Below are positions 25,445-35,269 of a stretch of 64,000 bases of DNA, in pieces; position 1 is the stretch's first letter, and every line of letters starts with the position of its first letter. The translations under genes were made by a program, and so were the position numbers. The notes below the pieces were generated by a model. The model was not told the origin of the DNA. It did not search any database and was given only the letters and a program-made list of their open reading frames with translations. The stretch lies in NCBI GenBank assembly GCA_030706015.1, contig JAUZPI010000011.1, positions 1 through 64,000 of the forward strand. The letters run 5' to 3'. This stretch comes from Bacillota bacterium (lineage in GTDB: Bacteria > Bacillota > Clostridia > Clostridiales > Clostridiaceae).

Positions 25445-27985
25445 GTGAGAAAAATAAAAAGCTTCGTTCTGGTTTTCATTTTTTGCCTAGGTGTCATAAT
25501 GATTCATAATATTTCAGTAAAATCAGCTACTAATCAAGATATGATTATGGACCTAGAAAAGCCATATTCAGGCCAAGATATATATTCAAAGTATTTTAAA
25601 ATTAGTGGATGGGTACTAAATAGTAATGGAGTAAAAGAAGTTGATATATATATTGATGATATGTTTGAAGCAAAGACATATGTTAGTCAAGATAGACCAG
25701 ATGTTACTTCAGTATATAAATCATACATAAATGGAAACACATGTGGATATGAATATACATTAGATTTGGGAAATGTACCTTGTGGTAAGCATGTTATATC
25801 CGCTGAAGCAATAGGAAATGATGGTAGAAAAAAATATAAAGCTGTGGTATTTAATAAAGCATTACCAACACCTAGAATGGATATAGAAAATCCTAAATCA
25901 TTGGATAAAGTCATAGGATCAACTTTAACAATTACAGGCTGGTCATTAAATTTTTCTGGTGTGAAAGAAGCAGACGTATATTTGGATAATAAACTAATAG
26001 GACAAGCCACCTTGGGTATTAGTAGACCAGATGTAGACCGAGTTTATAGTGGATATACGAATGGAACAAATTGTGGATATTCCTATGGGTTAGATTTAAC
26101 AAAAGTGAGTGGTGGGGATCATACGATTTCAGTAGAATCTGTAGGAAATGATGGAAGTAGAATTTACAAAGCAGTTATTTTTAATAATAACAAACTGAAT
26201 CCTTTGATAGATATAGAAAGTCCCAAAAGTTTGGCCGAAGTAACAAGTTCAACTTTATTGGTTTCTGGGTGGGCGTTAAATAACTCAGGCATTAAAGAAG
26301 TGGATGCTTATTTGGATTCCAATCTTTTAGGACAAGCAACCATAGGAATTTCAAGAAAAGATGTATCAAGTGTATATAAAGGTTATACAGATGGAGATAA
26401 TTGTGGTTATCAATATAATATTGATTTAGAAAATGTACCTAATGGAAAACATACTATTTCAGTTGAACAAGTGGGAAAGGACGGAAGTAAGAATTATAAG
26501 AGTATTATTGTTTATGTAAATATTGCTAGATTGGAGCCTAGAATTGATATTGAAAGTCTGATATCAGGTGCTAATGTAGGTGACAAGGTTGCAGATATAA
26601 GCGGCTGGGCATTGTGTCCTTCAGGAGTGAAGGAAGCAGATGTATATGTAGATTCAACGATGGTAGGAAAAGCTACACTAGGAATAGCAAGACCCGATGT
26701 TAATTCAGTTTATAGTGGATATATTGGAGGAATAAATTGCGGATATGACTATAAATTAGATCTAACAAGCTTAACTTCGGGAAAGCATACTATATCCATT
26801 GAAGCGGTAGGCGTAAAAAATGAAAAAACATACAAAGCAATAATTATATATGTAGGTGCATTAAGTGCAAGTATGGATATTGAAAGCCCCACTAGCAACC
26901 AAATAATATCTTTAGATTCAACAAAAACTATAAATATAAGTGGATGGGCTCTGTCTAAATCTCCATTGAATACTGCTAAGGTGCTTGTGGACGGCAATTT
27001 TGTAGGACAAGCAACAACTGGAATTTCAAGAAAAGATGTAAATTCCTTATTTCCTGGATATGGAGTAGATGATAATTGTGGTTATTCCTTAAATTTAGAT
27101 ATAAGCAAGTATAGTAATGGAACTCATACTGTATGTGTACAAGTTACATACAAAGATGGTTCTACTATTCAAAAACAGGTTGATTTTCAAATTAAAACAG
27201 GCCATTTAGTTGGTAAAGTTATAGTCTTAGATGCTGGTCATAATTATGGTGGAGATTATGGAGCAGAGGGGAACGGCTATTCTGAAACAGTATTAAATAT
27301 GCAGGTAGTTATGAAGCTAAAAGCTCTATTAGAAAATGAAGGGGCTAAGATCGTGCTAACAAGAAACGAAAATGATAGATCTACAGACGATCTTTCTACA
27401 AGCTTAGCTAAAAGAATAAATATAGCAAATAGCTCAAATGCTGACTTGTTTATAAGTATTCACCATGATTCAAGTTCTGATTCTTCCGTCACAGGTACAT
27501 CTGCATACTATAGTTCTTTTAGACCTAATATTGAAACCCAAGATGTTTATGTTGAGATCCAAGAGAATAACGTTACAATAAAAAATGAAAGTGAGACAAG
27601 TAAGATTGGGACTGCCAATAGTGGATCACGATATAAATATATATGTGAGAAAGATTCAGGTTTTGTAATAGATTATAATGGTACAAGGGCATGGGTAAGC
27701 AATGATTATTCTAGGGCTTATGACCCAACCCCATCTAAACAAGCAATTACTAGCGAAACTTTAGCGGATAAAATTTCTCAAAATATAAGTTCATTAGGTT
27801 TGGTAAATAGGGGAGTCACAGATAGAAATTTATATGTTACAAGATACACAACTATGCCTTCTGTATTGGTAGAAGTTGGATTTATATCAAACCTAAATGA
27901 AGCTAATAAGATAAGTGATTCAAGTTTTGAAGAAAAAGTTGCTGAGAAGATAAAAGATGCAGTTGTAAGTGTTTTTAGTAATTAA
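25445..27985 (+). CDS. Secreted N-acetylmuramoyl-L-alanine amidase with five Ig-like repeats
   Basis: An 846-residue exported cell-wall hydrolase. Residues 1-28 form a signal peptide (MRKIKSFVLVFIFCLGVIM). Five Big_7-like repeats of about 105 residues follow (about 33-605), each with MDIE-P, SGWALN--GVKE-DVY-D, RPDV--VYSGY and NCGY-Y-LDL. The C-terminal ~240 residues are an Amidase_3 domain, cutting the MurNAc-L-Ala bond. Its zinc and catalytic residues are visible in VLDAGHNYGGDYG, GNGYSETVLN, FISIHHD and VLVEVGFISN. The start is GTG after AAAGGGGG. It lies between rfbC and a second hydrolase with the same repeats, inside the polymer locus. Confidence 0.9.
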   Translation: MRKIKSFVLVFIFCLGVIMIHNISVKSATNQDMIMDLEKPYSGQDIYSKYFKISGWVLNSNGVKEVDIYIDDMFEAKTYVSQDRPDVTSVYKSYINGNTCGYEYTLDLGNVPCGKHVISAEAIGNDGRKKYKAVVFNKALPTPRMDIENPKSLDKVIGSTLTITGWSLNFSGVKEADVYLDNKLIGQATLGISRPDVDRVYSGYTNGTNCGYSYGLDLTKVSGGDHTISVESVGNDGSRIYKAVIFNNNKLNPLIDIESPKSLAEVTSSTLLVSGWALNNSGIKEVDAYLDSNLLGQATIGISRKDVSSVYKGYTDGDNCGYQYNIDLENVPNGKHTISVEQVGKDGSKNYKSIIVYVNIARLEPRIDIESLISGANVGDKVADISGWALCPSGVKEADVYVDSTMVGKATLGIARPDVNSVYSGYIGGINCGYDYKLDLTSLTSGKHTISIEAVGVKNEKTYKAIIIYVGALSASMDIESPTSNQIISLDSTKTINISGWALSKSPLNTAKVLVDGNFVGQATTGISRKDVNSLFPGYGVDDNCGYSLNLDISKYSNGTHTVCVQVTYKDGSTIQKQVDFQIKTGHLVGKVIVLDAGHNYGGDYGAEGNGYSETVLNMQVVMKLKALLENEGAKIVLTRNENDRSTDDLSTSLAKRINIANSSNADLFISIHHDSSSDSSVTGTSAYYSSFRPNIETQDVYVEIQENNVTIKNESETSKIGTANSGSRYKYICEKDSGFVIDYNGTRAWVSNDYSRAYDPTPSKQAITSETLADKISQNISSLGLVNRGVTDRNLYVTRYTTMPSVLVEVGFISNLNEANKISDSSFEEKVAEKIKDAVVSVFSN

Positions 27986-28015
27986 TCTTAATAAGTAATG
28001 TTTTCCTTAGTAATG

Positions 28016-28060
28016 AGCTGCTCATAATAGAAATTAGTTTCTATTATGGACAGCTTTTTT
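28016..28060 (+). terminator. Intrinsic terminator after the amidase gene
   Basis: ATAATAGAAA (28024-28033) pairs with TTTCTATTAT (28038-28047), and outer AGCTG (28016-28020) pairs with CAGCT (28051-28055), followed by six T residues. Confidence 0.92.
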
Positions 28061-28153
28061 ATATTATAAAAAGTTCCTTAACTTGCATATGAATGAATCT
28101 GCAGATGCAATGAAAAAATGAGTTATATAATGAGATTAAAACTTAAGAAAACT

Positions 28154-28181
28154 TTTACTTACACGATAATAAGAGTATAAT
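28154..28181 (+). promoter_or_regulatory. Candidate sigma-A promoter for the glucosaminidase gene
   Basis: TTTACT (28154-28159), 16-base spacer, TATAAT (28176-28181), 40 bases before the GTG start. Confidence 0.5.
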
Positions 28182-28221
28182 AATTTTGTTGTCATAAAAT
28201 TGAAAGGAGGTGAGGTAAGTA

Positions 28222-31053
28222 GTGAATTACAGAAAAATGCTATCACTATTTACTGTTTTTGCGCTTGTTATTTTTAGTTTGTTTCCATACTCTACTGTTA
28301 AGGCAGATCAATCAAATTATGTGATCAGAATGGATATTGAATCACCGCAGAATAATTCTAATGTTGCACAGGGAAGTCTGACTTTATCTGGTTGGGCATT
28401 AGATACTTCAGGTATTCAGTCTCTTAATGTCTATGTAGATAACTCTAAAGTAGGACAAACTATTAATAATCTACCAAGACCTGATGTTGTTGCAGTTTAT
28501 AGTGGTTATCAGCAGAGCAGTAACTGTGGATATACCTATAACCTAGATTTACGAAGCCTAAATACTGGTTATCATAACATTAAGGTTGAAGCAGTAGCAA
28601 CTGATGGAGATAAAGCTAGTAAGACTATTACTATTAGCATAGGTCAGCTTCCACCAAGAATGGACATTGAGTATCCACAAAATAATGCATCAATTAGTAA
28701 TAAAAGTATTACCATAAGTGGATGGGCCTTGAACTTTTCAGGAGTTAAAGAAGATGATGTATATGTGGATGGTACGTTAATTGGTCAAGCACAGACAATG
28801 CTTCCAAGACCTGATGTTGATGCAGTTTATAGTGGTTATAAAAATGGACAAAATTGTGGGTATCAATATGCCTTGGATTTATCAAAAATGACCCCAGGTA
28901 GCCATAGCGTATCAGTGGTTTCTGTTGGCAATGATGGTAGTAAGGTTAGTAAGACTATTACTATTAGCATAGGTCAGCTTCCACCAAGAATGGATATTGA
29001 GTATCCACAAAATAATGCATCAATAAGCAATAAAAGTATCAATATAAGTGGATGGGCTTTGAACTCCTCTGGAGTTAAAGAAGATGATGTATATGTAGAT
29101 GGTGTTTTGATTGGTCAGGCACAGACGATGCTATCAAGAGCTGATGTTGACGCGGTTTATAGTGGTTATCAGAATGGGAAAAATTGTGGGTATCAATATA
29201 CCGTAGATTTATCCAAAATAGCCCCAGGCAGCCATAGTATATCAGTAGTCTCTGTTGGCAATGACGGTAGTAAAGTTAGCAAGACTATTCAGATTAATTG
29301 TCAAAAATTAAAACCAAGAATCGATATTGAAAATCCAATGAGTAATTCGATTTTAGGGGTATCACAAGTTAATGTTAGCGGATGGGCGCTAAATGATTCT
29401 GGTATTAAGCAAGTAGATATATATGTAGATGCGCAAAAAGTTGGCCAAGCAAACATAGGATTATCAAGACCCGATGTTGATGCTGTATATAGTGGATATA
29501 CTAACGGTATTAATTGTGGATACACTTATAATCTTAGCGTAAATAATCTATATTTAGGTAAACACATCATATCTGCAGAATCCACAGGTAATGATGGTAG
29601 TAAAATATATATAGATAAAATAGTATATATTTATCCACCAAAGATGGATATAGAATCACCAACAGCAAACTCAACAATAACTGGAAGTGGAATTTACACT
29701 ATTAGTGGATGGGCACTTCAACCAGCAGGGGTTAACCGTGCAGATGTTTATCTAGACAATAATAAAATTGGAGTGGCTCAGTTAGGCCTACCTAGACCAG
29801 ATGTAAATGCAGTGTATCCTGGATATGTCTCCGGGGTAAATTGTGGATATCAATATAAGTTGGATTTAAGGAGCGTAGCTGAAGGAACTCATACCATTTC
29901 AGTTGAATCTGTGGGTAATGATGGACAAAAAATTTATAAGGCTATAGTTATAAATGTAGATAAAATTTCACCAAAAGGAGACCTAGAAGCTATAAATAAA
30001 ATTGACACTACTATGTATTCATTAGTAGGATGGTCACTTCAAGATGCAGGTACAAATGAGGTTGATGTATATTTAGATAATAATTTACTGGGAAATGCCT
30101 CAGTTGGAATAGCAAGACCAGATGTATCACAAGTTTACACTGGATATATGTATGGTTCAAATGGAGGATTTAATTATAATGTAAGCAGTGATAAGATTCC
30201 TGATGGTATACATATAGTCAAATTAGTATGTAAATCATACGATGGATCTCAGTTTGCTTTTATAAAGTACATTTCCCGAATAAAGGACACTATTTCAGTA
30301 ATCAATGGTATGCAATTCTACAACAACTATAATTATAGCCTAAGCTATATGGTAAATAAACAAGTTAGTAATGGAGGAGCTGTGTACTATGATCCTTCAA
30401 ATGTAAACATGTGGTCTGATGCCGATAGCAGTATGATACAAAAATATGTTGATCCTATGAATTTTGTTAATGATTCCTATGGTAAGTTTCAGTTCTTGAG
30501 ACTTGATTATACTTCAGGAATAACTGCAGATGACTTAAACAATATACTAGTAGGAAAAGGTATCCTCGAAGGTCAAGGACAAACATTTTTACAAGCAGCA
30601 CAACAAAATAATATTAGCGCAGTGTATTTAGTTGCACATGCTTTGCTGGAGACAGGAAATGGAACTTCCAATCTTTCTACTGGTAAGGATAAGTATGATC
30701 CAGCAACCGGTCAACTTGATGGTAATGGAGTAAGCGTTTATAACATGTTTGGAATTGGTGCATATGATTCAAATCCTGAACTATATGGTGCAAAAACAGC
30801 ATATCAAAATGGATGGACTACACCAGAAGCTGCTATAATAGGAGGAGCTAAATTTATTGCAACTAGTTATATAAACAATCCATATTATAAACAAAATACT
30901 TTGTACAAGATGAGATGGAATCCTGATAGTCCTGGAAATCATCAATATGCAACCGATATTAGTTGGGCATATAATCAAGTTTATAATATTAAAAAGTTAT
31001 TGGATAAATGTAAAAATCCAGTATTAATATTTGAAATACCACAATTTAATTAG
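28222..31053 (+). CDS. Secreted glucosaminidase with six Ig-like repeats
   Basis: A 943-residue exported protein. Signal peptide at 1-28 (MNYRKMLSLFTVFALVIFSLFPYS). Six repeats (about 35-690) are of the same type as in the amidase upstream; repeats 2 and 3 are nearly identical. The C-terminal ~200 residues are a glucosaminidase domain of the LytD/LytG group (AVYLVAHALLETGNGTS with the probable catalytic Glu, YNMFGIGAYDSNPELYG, GGAKFIATSYINN), predicted to cut GlcNAc-MurNAc glycan bonds. The GTG start has AAAGGAGGTGA, a near-perfect ribosome site, 8 bases upstream. The sixth repeat has NGGFNY in place of NCGY-Y. A role in wall remodelling is expected. Confidence 0.9.
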   Translation: MNYRKMLSLFTVFALVIFSLFPYSTVKADQSNYVIRMDIESPQNNSNVAQGSLTLSGWALDTSGIQSLNVYVDNSKVGQTINNLPRPDVVAVYSGYQQSSNCGYTYNLDLRSLNTGYHNIKVEAVATDGDKASKTITISIGQLPPRMDIEYPQNNASISNKSITISGWALNFSGVKEDDVYVDGTLIGQAQTMLPRPDVDAVYSGYKNGQNCGYQYALDLSKMTPGSHSVSVVSVGNDGSKVSKTITISIGQLPPRMDIEYPQNNASISNKSINISGWALNSSGVKEDDVYVDGVLIGQAQTMLSRADVDAVYSGYQNGKNCGYQYTVDLSKIAPGSHSISVVSVGNDGSKVSKTIQINCQKLKPRIDIENPMSNSILGVSQVNVSGWALNDSGIKQVDIYVDAQKVGQANIGLSRPDVDAVYSGYTNGINCGYTYNLSVNNLYLGKHIISAESTGNDGSKIYIDKIVYIYPPKMDIESPTANSTITGSGIYTISGWALQPAGVNRADVYLDNNKIGVAQLGLPRPDVNAVYPGYVSGVNCGYQYKLDLRSVAEGTHTISVESVGNDGQKIYKAIVINVDKISPKGDLEAINKIDTTMYSLVGWSLQDAGTNEVDVYLDNNLLGNASVGIARPDVSQVYTGYMYGSNGGFNYNVSSDKIPDGIHIVKLVCKSYDGSQFAFIKYISRIKDTISVINGMQFYNNYNYSLSYMVNKQVSNGGAVYYDPSNVNMWSDADSSMIQKYVDPMNFVNDSYGKFQFLRLDYTSGITADDLNNILVGKGILEGQGQTFLQAAQQNNISAVYLVAHALLETGNGTSNLSTGKDKYDPATGQLDGNGVSVYNMFGIGAYDSNPELYGAKTAYQNGWTTPEAAIIGGAKFIATSYINNPYYKQNTLYKMRWNPDSPGNHQYATDISWAYNQVYNIKKLLDKCKNPVLIFEIPQFN
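28621..29280 (+). repeat. Tandem 330-base duplication inside the glucosaminidase gene
   Basis: The segment starting around 28621 recurs 330 bases later (110 codons). CTTCCACCAAGAATGGA (28648-28664) reappears at 28978-28994, and long flanking stretches are identical. This is a recent duplication of one wall-binding-like repeat and a site where recombination could change repeat number. Confidence 0.85.
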
Positions 31054-31063
31054 AATTTTTTAG

Positions 31064-31111
31064 ATTAAGTTTCCAAACAATGTACATACTAGTTTGGAAA
31101 CTTAATTTTTT
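31064..31111 (+). terminator. Intrinsic terminator after the glucosaminidase gene
   Basis: A 15-base stem, 31064-31078 with 31092-31106 (arms ATTAAGTTTCCAAAC and its complement), followed by six T residues. Confidence 0.95.
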
Positions 31112-31255
31112 ATGTTGATTTATTGTTCTATTTTATAGGATTGTTTCATTGTCATATATTTGAGTCTGAGATAAGAAAGTAAACTATGTTTAAACTTTAT
31201 TAATGTGTAATGCTATAGAAAATTCACAATAAATTCATAATTATAGGTGATTATT

Positions 31256-31597
31256 TTGATTAAAACTTTTATAAGTAAATATAATATTAAGGCAATAATA
31301 TTTGTTGTGACTGCTGCATTAATGACCTCACTTGGTCAAATGTTTTGGAAATTATCAAAAAATACATTAGCTTTTTTGTTTATTGGATTTATGCTATATG
31401 GGGCTGGATCTTTATTGTTCATTATAGCTTTAAAAAATGCAGAACTTTCAGTTGTACAACCAATGATGAGTGTGGGGTATATATTTGCATTAGTAATAGG
31501 AATAATAATACTTAATGAGAATGTAACATATGGACAGATTTTGGCAGTTTTTTTTATTATAATAGGAGTTTCATTTATAGGAGGAAAGGATGTATAG
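31256..31597 (+). CDS. Small EamA/SMR-type membrane protein, first of pair
   Basis: A 113-residue protein with four predicted membrane helices in the small-multidrug-resistance/EamA fold, resembling ArnE/ArnF-type flippase subunits for lipid-linked sugars. It shows TSLGQMFWKLS in helix 1 and the conserved VVQPMMSVGYIFALVIGI plus LNENVTYGQILAV near the end. I choose the TTG at 31256 with AGGTG 6 bases upstream; a GTG at 31247 would add three residues and sits in that site. It overlaps the next gene by 8 bases, which suggests a heterodimer. Confidence 0.75.
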   Translation: MIKTFISKYNIKAIIFVVTAALMTSLGQMFWKLSKNTLAFLFIGFMLYGAGSLLFIIALKNAELSVVQPMMSVGYIFALVIGIIILNENVTYGQILAVFFIIIGVSFIGGKDV

Positions 31598-31931
31598 AAT
31601 ATATTTGCTATGTCTATTACTCACAATTTGCAGTTCATTCGGCGGATTTTTTTTAAAAAAATCAACTATTAAGCAAGGTGGCATGAGTGCAATTATTCGT
31701 GATATTAATCTTTACGTTGGTATTATCATTTACATATGTGGGGCATTATTGAATGTTATTGTACTAAGATATCTTCCTTATACTATTGTTATGCCAATAT
31801 CATCAATTGCGTATATATGGACCATTTTAATATCATATTATTTTCTTAATGAAAAAATGAAAGTAAAGAAAATAATAGGGATATTTTTTATACTCACAGG
31901 AACAATTTGTTTAGTAATCTTTAAAAAATAA
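31590..31931 (+). CDS. Small EamA/SMR-type membrane protein, second of pair
   Basis: A 113-residue protein with four predicted membrane helices, paralogous to the preceding one (SSFGGFFLKKS, TIVMPISSIAYIWTILIS, LNEKMKVKKIIGIFFI). The SD-bearing end of the upstream gene (GGAGGAAAGG) overlaps its ATG. By analogy with ArnE-ArnF the pair may flip a polyprenyl-phosphate sugar made by the next gene; this is inferred from context. Confidence 0.75.
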   Translation: MYRIYLLCLLLTICSSFGGFFLKKSTIKQGGMSAIIRDINLYVGIIIYICGALLNVIVLRYLPYTIVMPISSIAYIWTILISYYFLNEKMKVKKIIGIFFILTGTICLVIFKK

Positions 31932-32009
31932 AAATAATTCTATATCACTTGGAGTTCCGAATTCCTAAATTATTTTATAGGTAAGATTTTTATAAAAGGA
32001 GGTAATTTT

Positions 32010-32738
32010 GTGAGAGATGCTTTAATAATAGTTCCGGTATACAACGAAGAAAAGAATATTAGAAAGGTTACTGAAGATTTAAAAGAAAACATTGATTTTG
32101 CAGATATACTGGTTATTAATGATAGTTCAACAGATGATACATTAATGGTACTAAATGATATAAATGTCGAATATATTTCATTGCCGTTTAACATGGGTTA
32201 TTCAGCTGCTTTACAATCTGGTTTTAAGTATGCTGTAAAGCACAATTATAAATATGTGATTCAATTTGATGGCGACGGTCAACATAAGGCATCAGAAATT
32301 AAAAAATTATACTCTCAAATCATAAAATCAGAAAGTGATATTGTAATTGGCTCCAGATTTAAAGAACAATCTGAATATAACCATTCTTTTTTTAGGAAAG
32401 TTGGAACCTATATATTTAAAAAGTTTATTCATATAACATGTAATAAAGATATTTCAGATCCTACGTCAGGATTGCAAATATTAAGCAGAAAAGTATTTTG
32501 TAGATATTCAAAAGCTGGATTATATCCGGAATTTCCTGATGCAAACTTAATAATTGAAATGATTTATAATGGTTATAAAATAGAGGAAGTTCAAGTGTAC
32601 ATGGAAGAGAGAGTGTTTGGGATCAGTATGCACTCAGGCGTGGTTAAACCAATAAAATATATGGTTAAAATGATGTATAGTATAATTATTATTTGTTTAA
32701 AATACAAATTATGTAGAAGTAGGAAATTATGTGATTAG
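32010..32738 (+). CDS. GT2 polyprenyl-phosphate glycosyltransferase
   Basis: A 242-residue GT-A glycosyltransferase of the dolichyl-phosphate-mannose-synthase type. Motifs: LIIVPVYNEEKNIRKV at the start, VINDSSTDDT, the metal-binding FDGDGQH, and DIVIGSRF. No C-terminal membrane segments are present, unlike CsbB/GtrB. It would load a sugar on undecaprenyl phosphate, giving the substrate for flipping and for the GT-C-like protein at 33110. The start is GTG with AAAAGGAGGT upstream. It is co-oriented with the EamA pair before it and the DUF2304 gene after it. Confidence 0.88.
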   Translation: MRDALIIVPVYNEEKNIRKVTEDLKENIDFADILVINDSSTDDTLMVLNDINVEYISLPFNMGYSAALQSGFKYAVKHNYKYVIQFDGDGQHKASEIKKLYSQIIKSESDIVIGSRFKEQSEYNHSFFRKVGTYIFKKFIHITCNKDISDPTSGLQILSRKVFCRYSKAGLYPEFPDANLIIEMIYNGYKIEEVQVYMEERVFGISMHSGVVKPIKYMVKMMYSIIIICLKYKLCRSRKLCD

Positions 32739-32756
32739 AGAAGGGTGGAGGTAAAA

Positions 32757-33098
32757 ATGAAATTCAATCTTTTTTTTGTTTTTTTGGGAGTTATAAGTAT
32801 TGTATATATATATAACAATGTTAAAAACGATTTGCATTGGGAAAAGGATAGTATAATGTGGATCTCTGGTGCCTTAATAATCCTAGTATTATCTACATTT
32901 CCAAGATTAATTGATTGTATTGCATACAAGTTGAAAATATATTATCCACCCTCTCTCTTATTTCTTTTAGCAATAATATTTTTATTTTATATAGTGTTCA
33001 AACAATCTAAACAAATTTCTTCAATGAATAAAAAAATTAGAGAGTTGGCTCAAAGTGCAGCTATTCTAGAAAAAGAGGCCTCTAAATTAAGGGAATAG
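32757..33098 (+). CDS. DUF2304-family membrane protein
   Basis: A 113-residue protein with three predicted membrane helices followed by a short helical tail (SKQISSMNKKIRELAQSAAI). The pattern (LGVISIVYIYNNVKNDLHWEKDSIMWISG, LLFLLAIIFLFYIVF) matches DUF2304 proteins, which commonly accompany GT2 polyprenyl-phosphate glycosyltransferases. Function is unproven; an accessory role in glycolipid synthesis or flipping is inferred. The ATG at 32757 follows GGTGGAGG; the GTG at 32745 lies in that site. Confidence 0.8.
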   Translation: MKFNLFFVFLGVISIVYIYNNVKNDLHWEKDSIMWISGALIILVLSTFPRLIDCIAYKLKIYYPPSLLFLLAIIFLFYIVFKQSKQISSMNKKIRELAQSAAILEKEASKLRE

Positions 33099-33109
33099 AG
33101 GAGATTAAA

Positions 33110-35269
33110 GTGAAGAGATTAATTTTATATATTAATATACCATTGATAATAATGGTAATAATAAAGTTTTTTTTTGTTAATCAAAATGATTTAATTAGAT
33201 TCATTTTACTGTATATAACCATTAATTTTGTCTTGATAATACCCGGAATGTTGTTTTGTAATATTATTTTTAATGCCAGACAATTTATGATCTTTGAACT
33301 GCCTAGTTTGTTTTTTGTAGGAAGTCTAATTAGTATATTTTTAATATTATCTGTATGTTTTATTCTTCAATTATCAATTAATGCGGCTGTAATATTATAT
33401 TTATTGTATATCTTGGTTTTACTGATTTATAACTTGAAAAAGAAACCCCAAATTAATATCAGTAAAACAGAAGTAGACAAAATTGATTGTATATATGTAA
33501 TTTTAATAATTATCGCTATAATGGTTTTGGGTTTTTGCGGAAGTTCTGTAACGGGTGATCCTCTCACACATATATCATTAATCCGGAGATGTATAAGCGA
33601 GCACAATTTGGAAGCTATGACTTTGTACCCTTTAAACGGAAAATCTTTTTGGGCAGGATATGTTTATAACTATTGGCACATTACAATTGGGATTATATCT
33701 ATTATAAGCTGTAATGATCCCTGTTTTGTATGGGTTAACATTTTAACGTACATTATAATAGTCTTTTTTTCAGCGCAAATGCTTCTTGCAAATAAAATAT
33801 TAAAAAACTATAAATATGTTTTACAACTACCAGTATTTATAGTTTTATATTCTTTGATAACTGATGTGCATTTTAATGTTCCTGCTTTCAACTTGTCTAG
33901 GCTTTTGGTTCCTGAAAATTTAAACCGGGATATACTTATGGCTGTTAGTAGTTATTTTTTAATTGATATTTTAGAGTGTAAGCGTGAGCTATTTTATGAT
34001 ATATCAAATAAACTTTTTTTTGTGATGACTCTTTGTGTAATCAACATAATACATATGAACTTTGTAATTTATTTAGGACTGATGTATGGAATATATATTT
34101 TAGTTATAGCTACTATTAATGTGAGAAATATGCGTATGTTAAGAAGATGTATTAGCTTAGGAATTTTACTTGTTATATCATTTATTCCTACATTGGTATT
34201 AAATATAAGGTATGTTAAACAAGATGAAATATCGATTCAGAAAGCAATGCAATATGTAATTGATAATAACATGATTACCTATATCAATAATCAAATAATA
34301 GTTAAGCCTCAAGGGAATTTACTATATCTCATGGCTATTTTGGCAACTGGCATAATAGTTTTCAATAATAAGCTGACTATTATAAGAAAATGCTTTTTAG
34401 TGTACAGTACGTTGGCATTTATCCTTATTAACAATGATATGATTATCCATATTTTAATAAAGATTTGTCCAATATGGATTTTGTGGAGGCTGCCTAATAT
34501 AATACCAATTTGGGTTATTGTAGTGTATCTAATTTTTGCTATGGAGAATATTGTTTATCAATTAGGGAATAGCGTAAAGAAAATAGATAAAAGAGTAGTT
34601 ATGTTAGTTTATTCAATATTTTTTGCCTACATATTTATTCAACTGACGAAATTGGATTATATTAAGATGAATACATACAAGTTTATGTATATCAGCATAT
34701 ACTTACTTATACTGATCTATATAGGTATAATGTTTGGTTTGATTGTTGAAAAATATCTCTCTATCAATGTACAGAAATCATCAATTTCAGTACTAGTTTT
34801 GGTAGTTTTGGTTTCCGTTACCGACCCGGGTAAAATAACCTTGGAGGTTATAAATAAAAGATTTATAAGTTCAATTGTTTATTCCAGTACATACGGTTAT
34901 GGACCAGAGGATATAGTGGATGGCCAGTGGGATAATGAATTAATTGATTACATTAATAAAAGGATACCGGATCATTCAATGATTGCTTTCTCAAGCAAAG
35001 GAACTGGAGAAGTTACGATATGTTTTAAAAATATTAATATTCTTAGTTCTGCAAATGCGACTCCAAATGAAGAATTATATGTTAGGCAAATTGAAAATGA
35101 AAAATTATTCAATAAAACCACCAAACTAGAGGAAGTTAAAGAAATATTAGGGAAATACAAGATAAAGTATATTATAATTACGCCTTCATTTAAGGCTGCT
35201 GTAAGTATGTATAAAGATTACCAAAAGGTTTATAGTAAAAATGGCTATTATATAATAAGAATAAATTGA
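33110..35269 (+). CDS. Large multi-spanning membrane protein, GT-C glycosyltransferase-like
   Basis: A 719-residue protein with roughly 13-15 predicted membrane helices and a C-terminal soluble domain of about 130 residues. The first large loop contains SSVTGDPLTHISLIRRC and an acidic/His-rich stretch (GYVYNYWHITIG), the layout of GT-C enzymes that use polyprenyl-phosphate sugars outside the membrane. The C-terminal part (LIDYINKRIPDHSMIAF, KIKYIIITPSF) resembles the terminal domain of such proteins. No family was recognised with certainty. The start is GTG after GAGGAG, 11 bases after the DUF2304 gene. It probably completes a GT2/flippase/GT-C system. Confidence 0.6.
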   Translation: MKRLILYINIPLIIMVIIKFFFVNQNDLIRFILLYITINFVLIIPGMLFCNIIFNARQFMIFELPSLFFVGSLISIFLILSVCFILQLSINAAVILYLLYILVLLIYNLKKKPQINISKTEVDKIDCIYVILIIIAIMVLGFCGSSVTGDPLTHISLIRRCISEHNLEAMTLYPLNGKSFWAGYVYNYWHITIGIISIISCNDPCFVWVNILTYIIIVFFSAQMLLANKILKNYKYVLQLPVFIVLYSLITDVHFNVPAFNLSRLLVPENLNRDILMAVSSYFLIDILECKRELFYDISNKLFFVMTLCVINIIHMNFVIYLGLMYGIYILVIATINVRNMRMLRRCISLGILLVISFIPTLVLNIRYVKQDEISIQKAMQYVIDNNMITYINNQIIVKPQGNLLYLMAILATGIIVFNNKLTIIRKCFLVYSTLAFILINNDMIIHILIKICPIWILWRLPNIIPIWVIVVYLIFAMENIVYQLGNSVKKIDKRVVMLVYSIFFAYIFIQLTKLDYIKMNTYKFMYISIYLLILIYIGIMFGLIVEKYLSINVQKSSISVLVLVVLVSVTDPGKITLEVINKRFISSIVYSSTYGYGPEDIVDGQWDNELIDYINKRIPDHSMIAFSSKGTGEVTICFKNINILSSANATPNEELYVRQIENEKLFNKTTKLEEVKEILGKYKIKYIIITPSFKAAVSMYKDYQKVYSKNGYYIIRIN

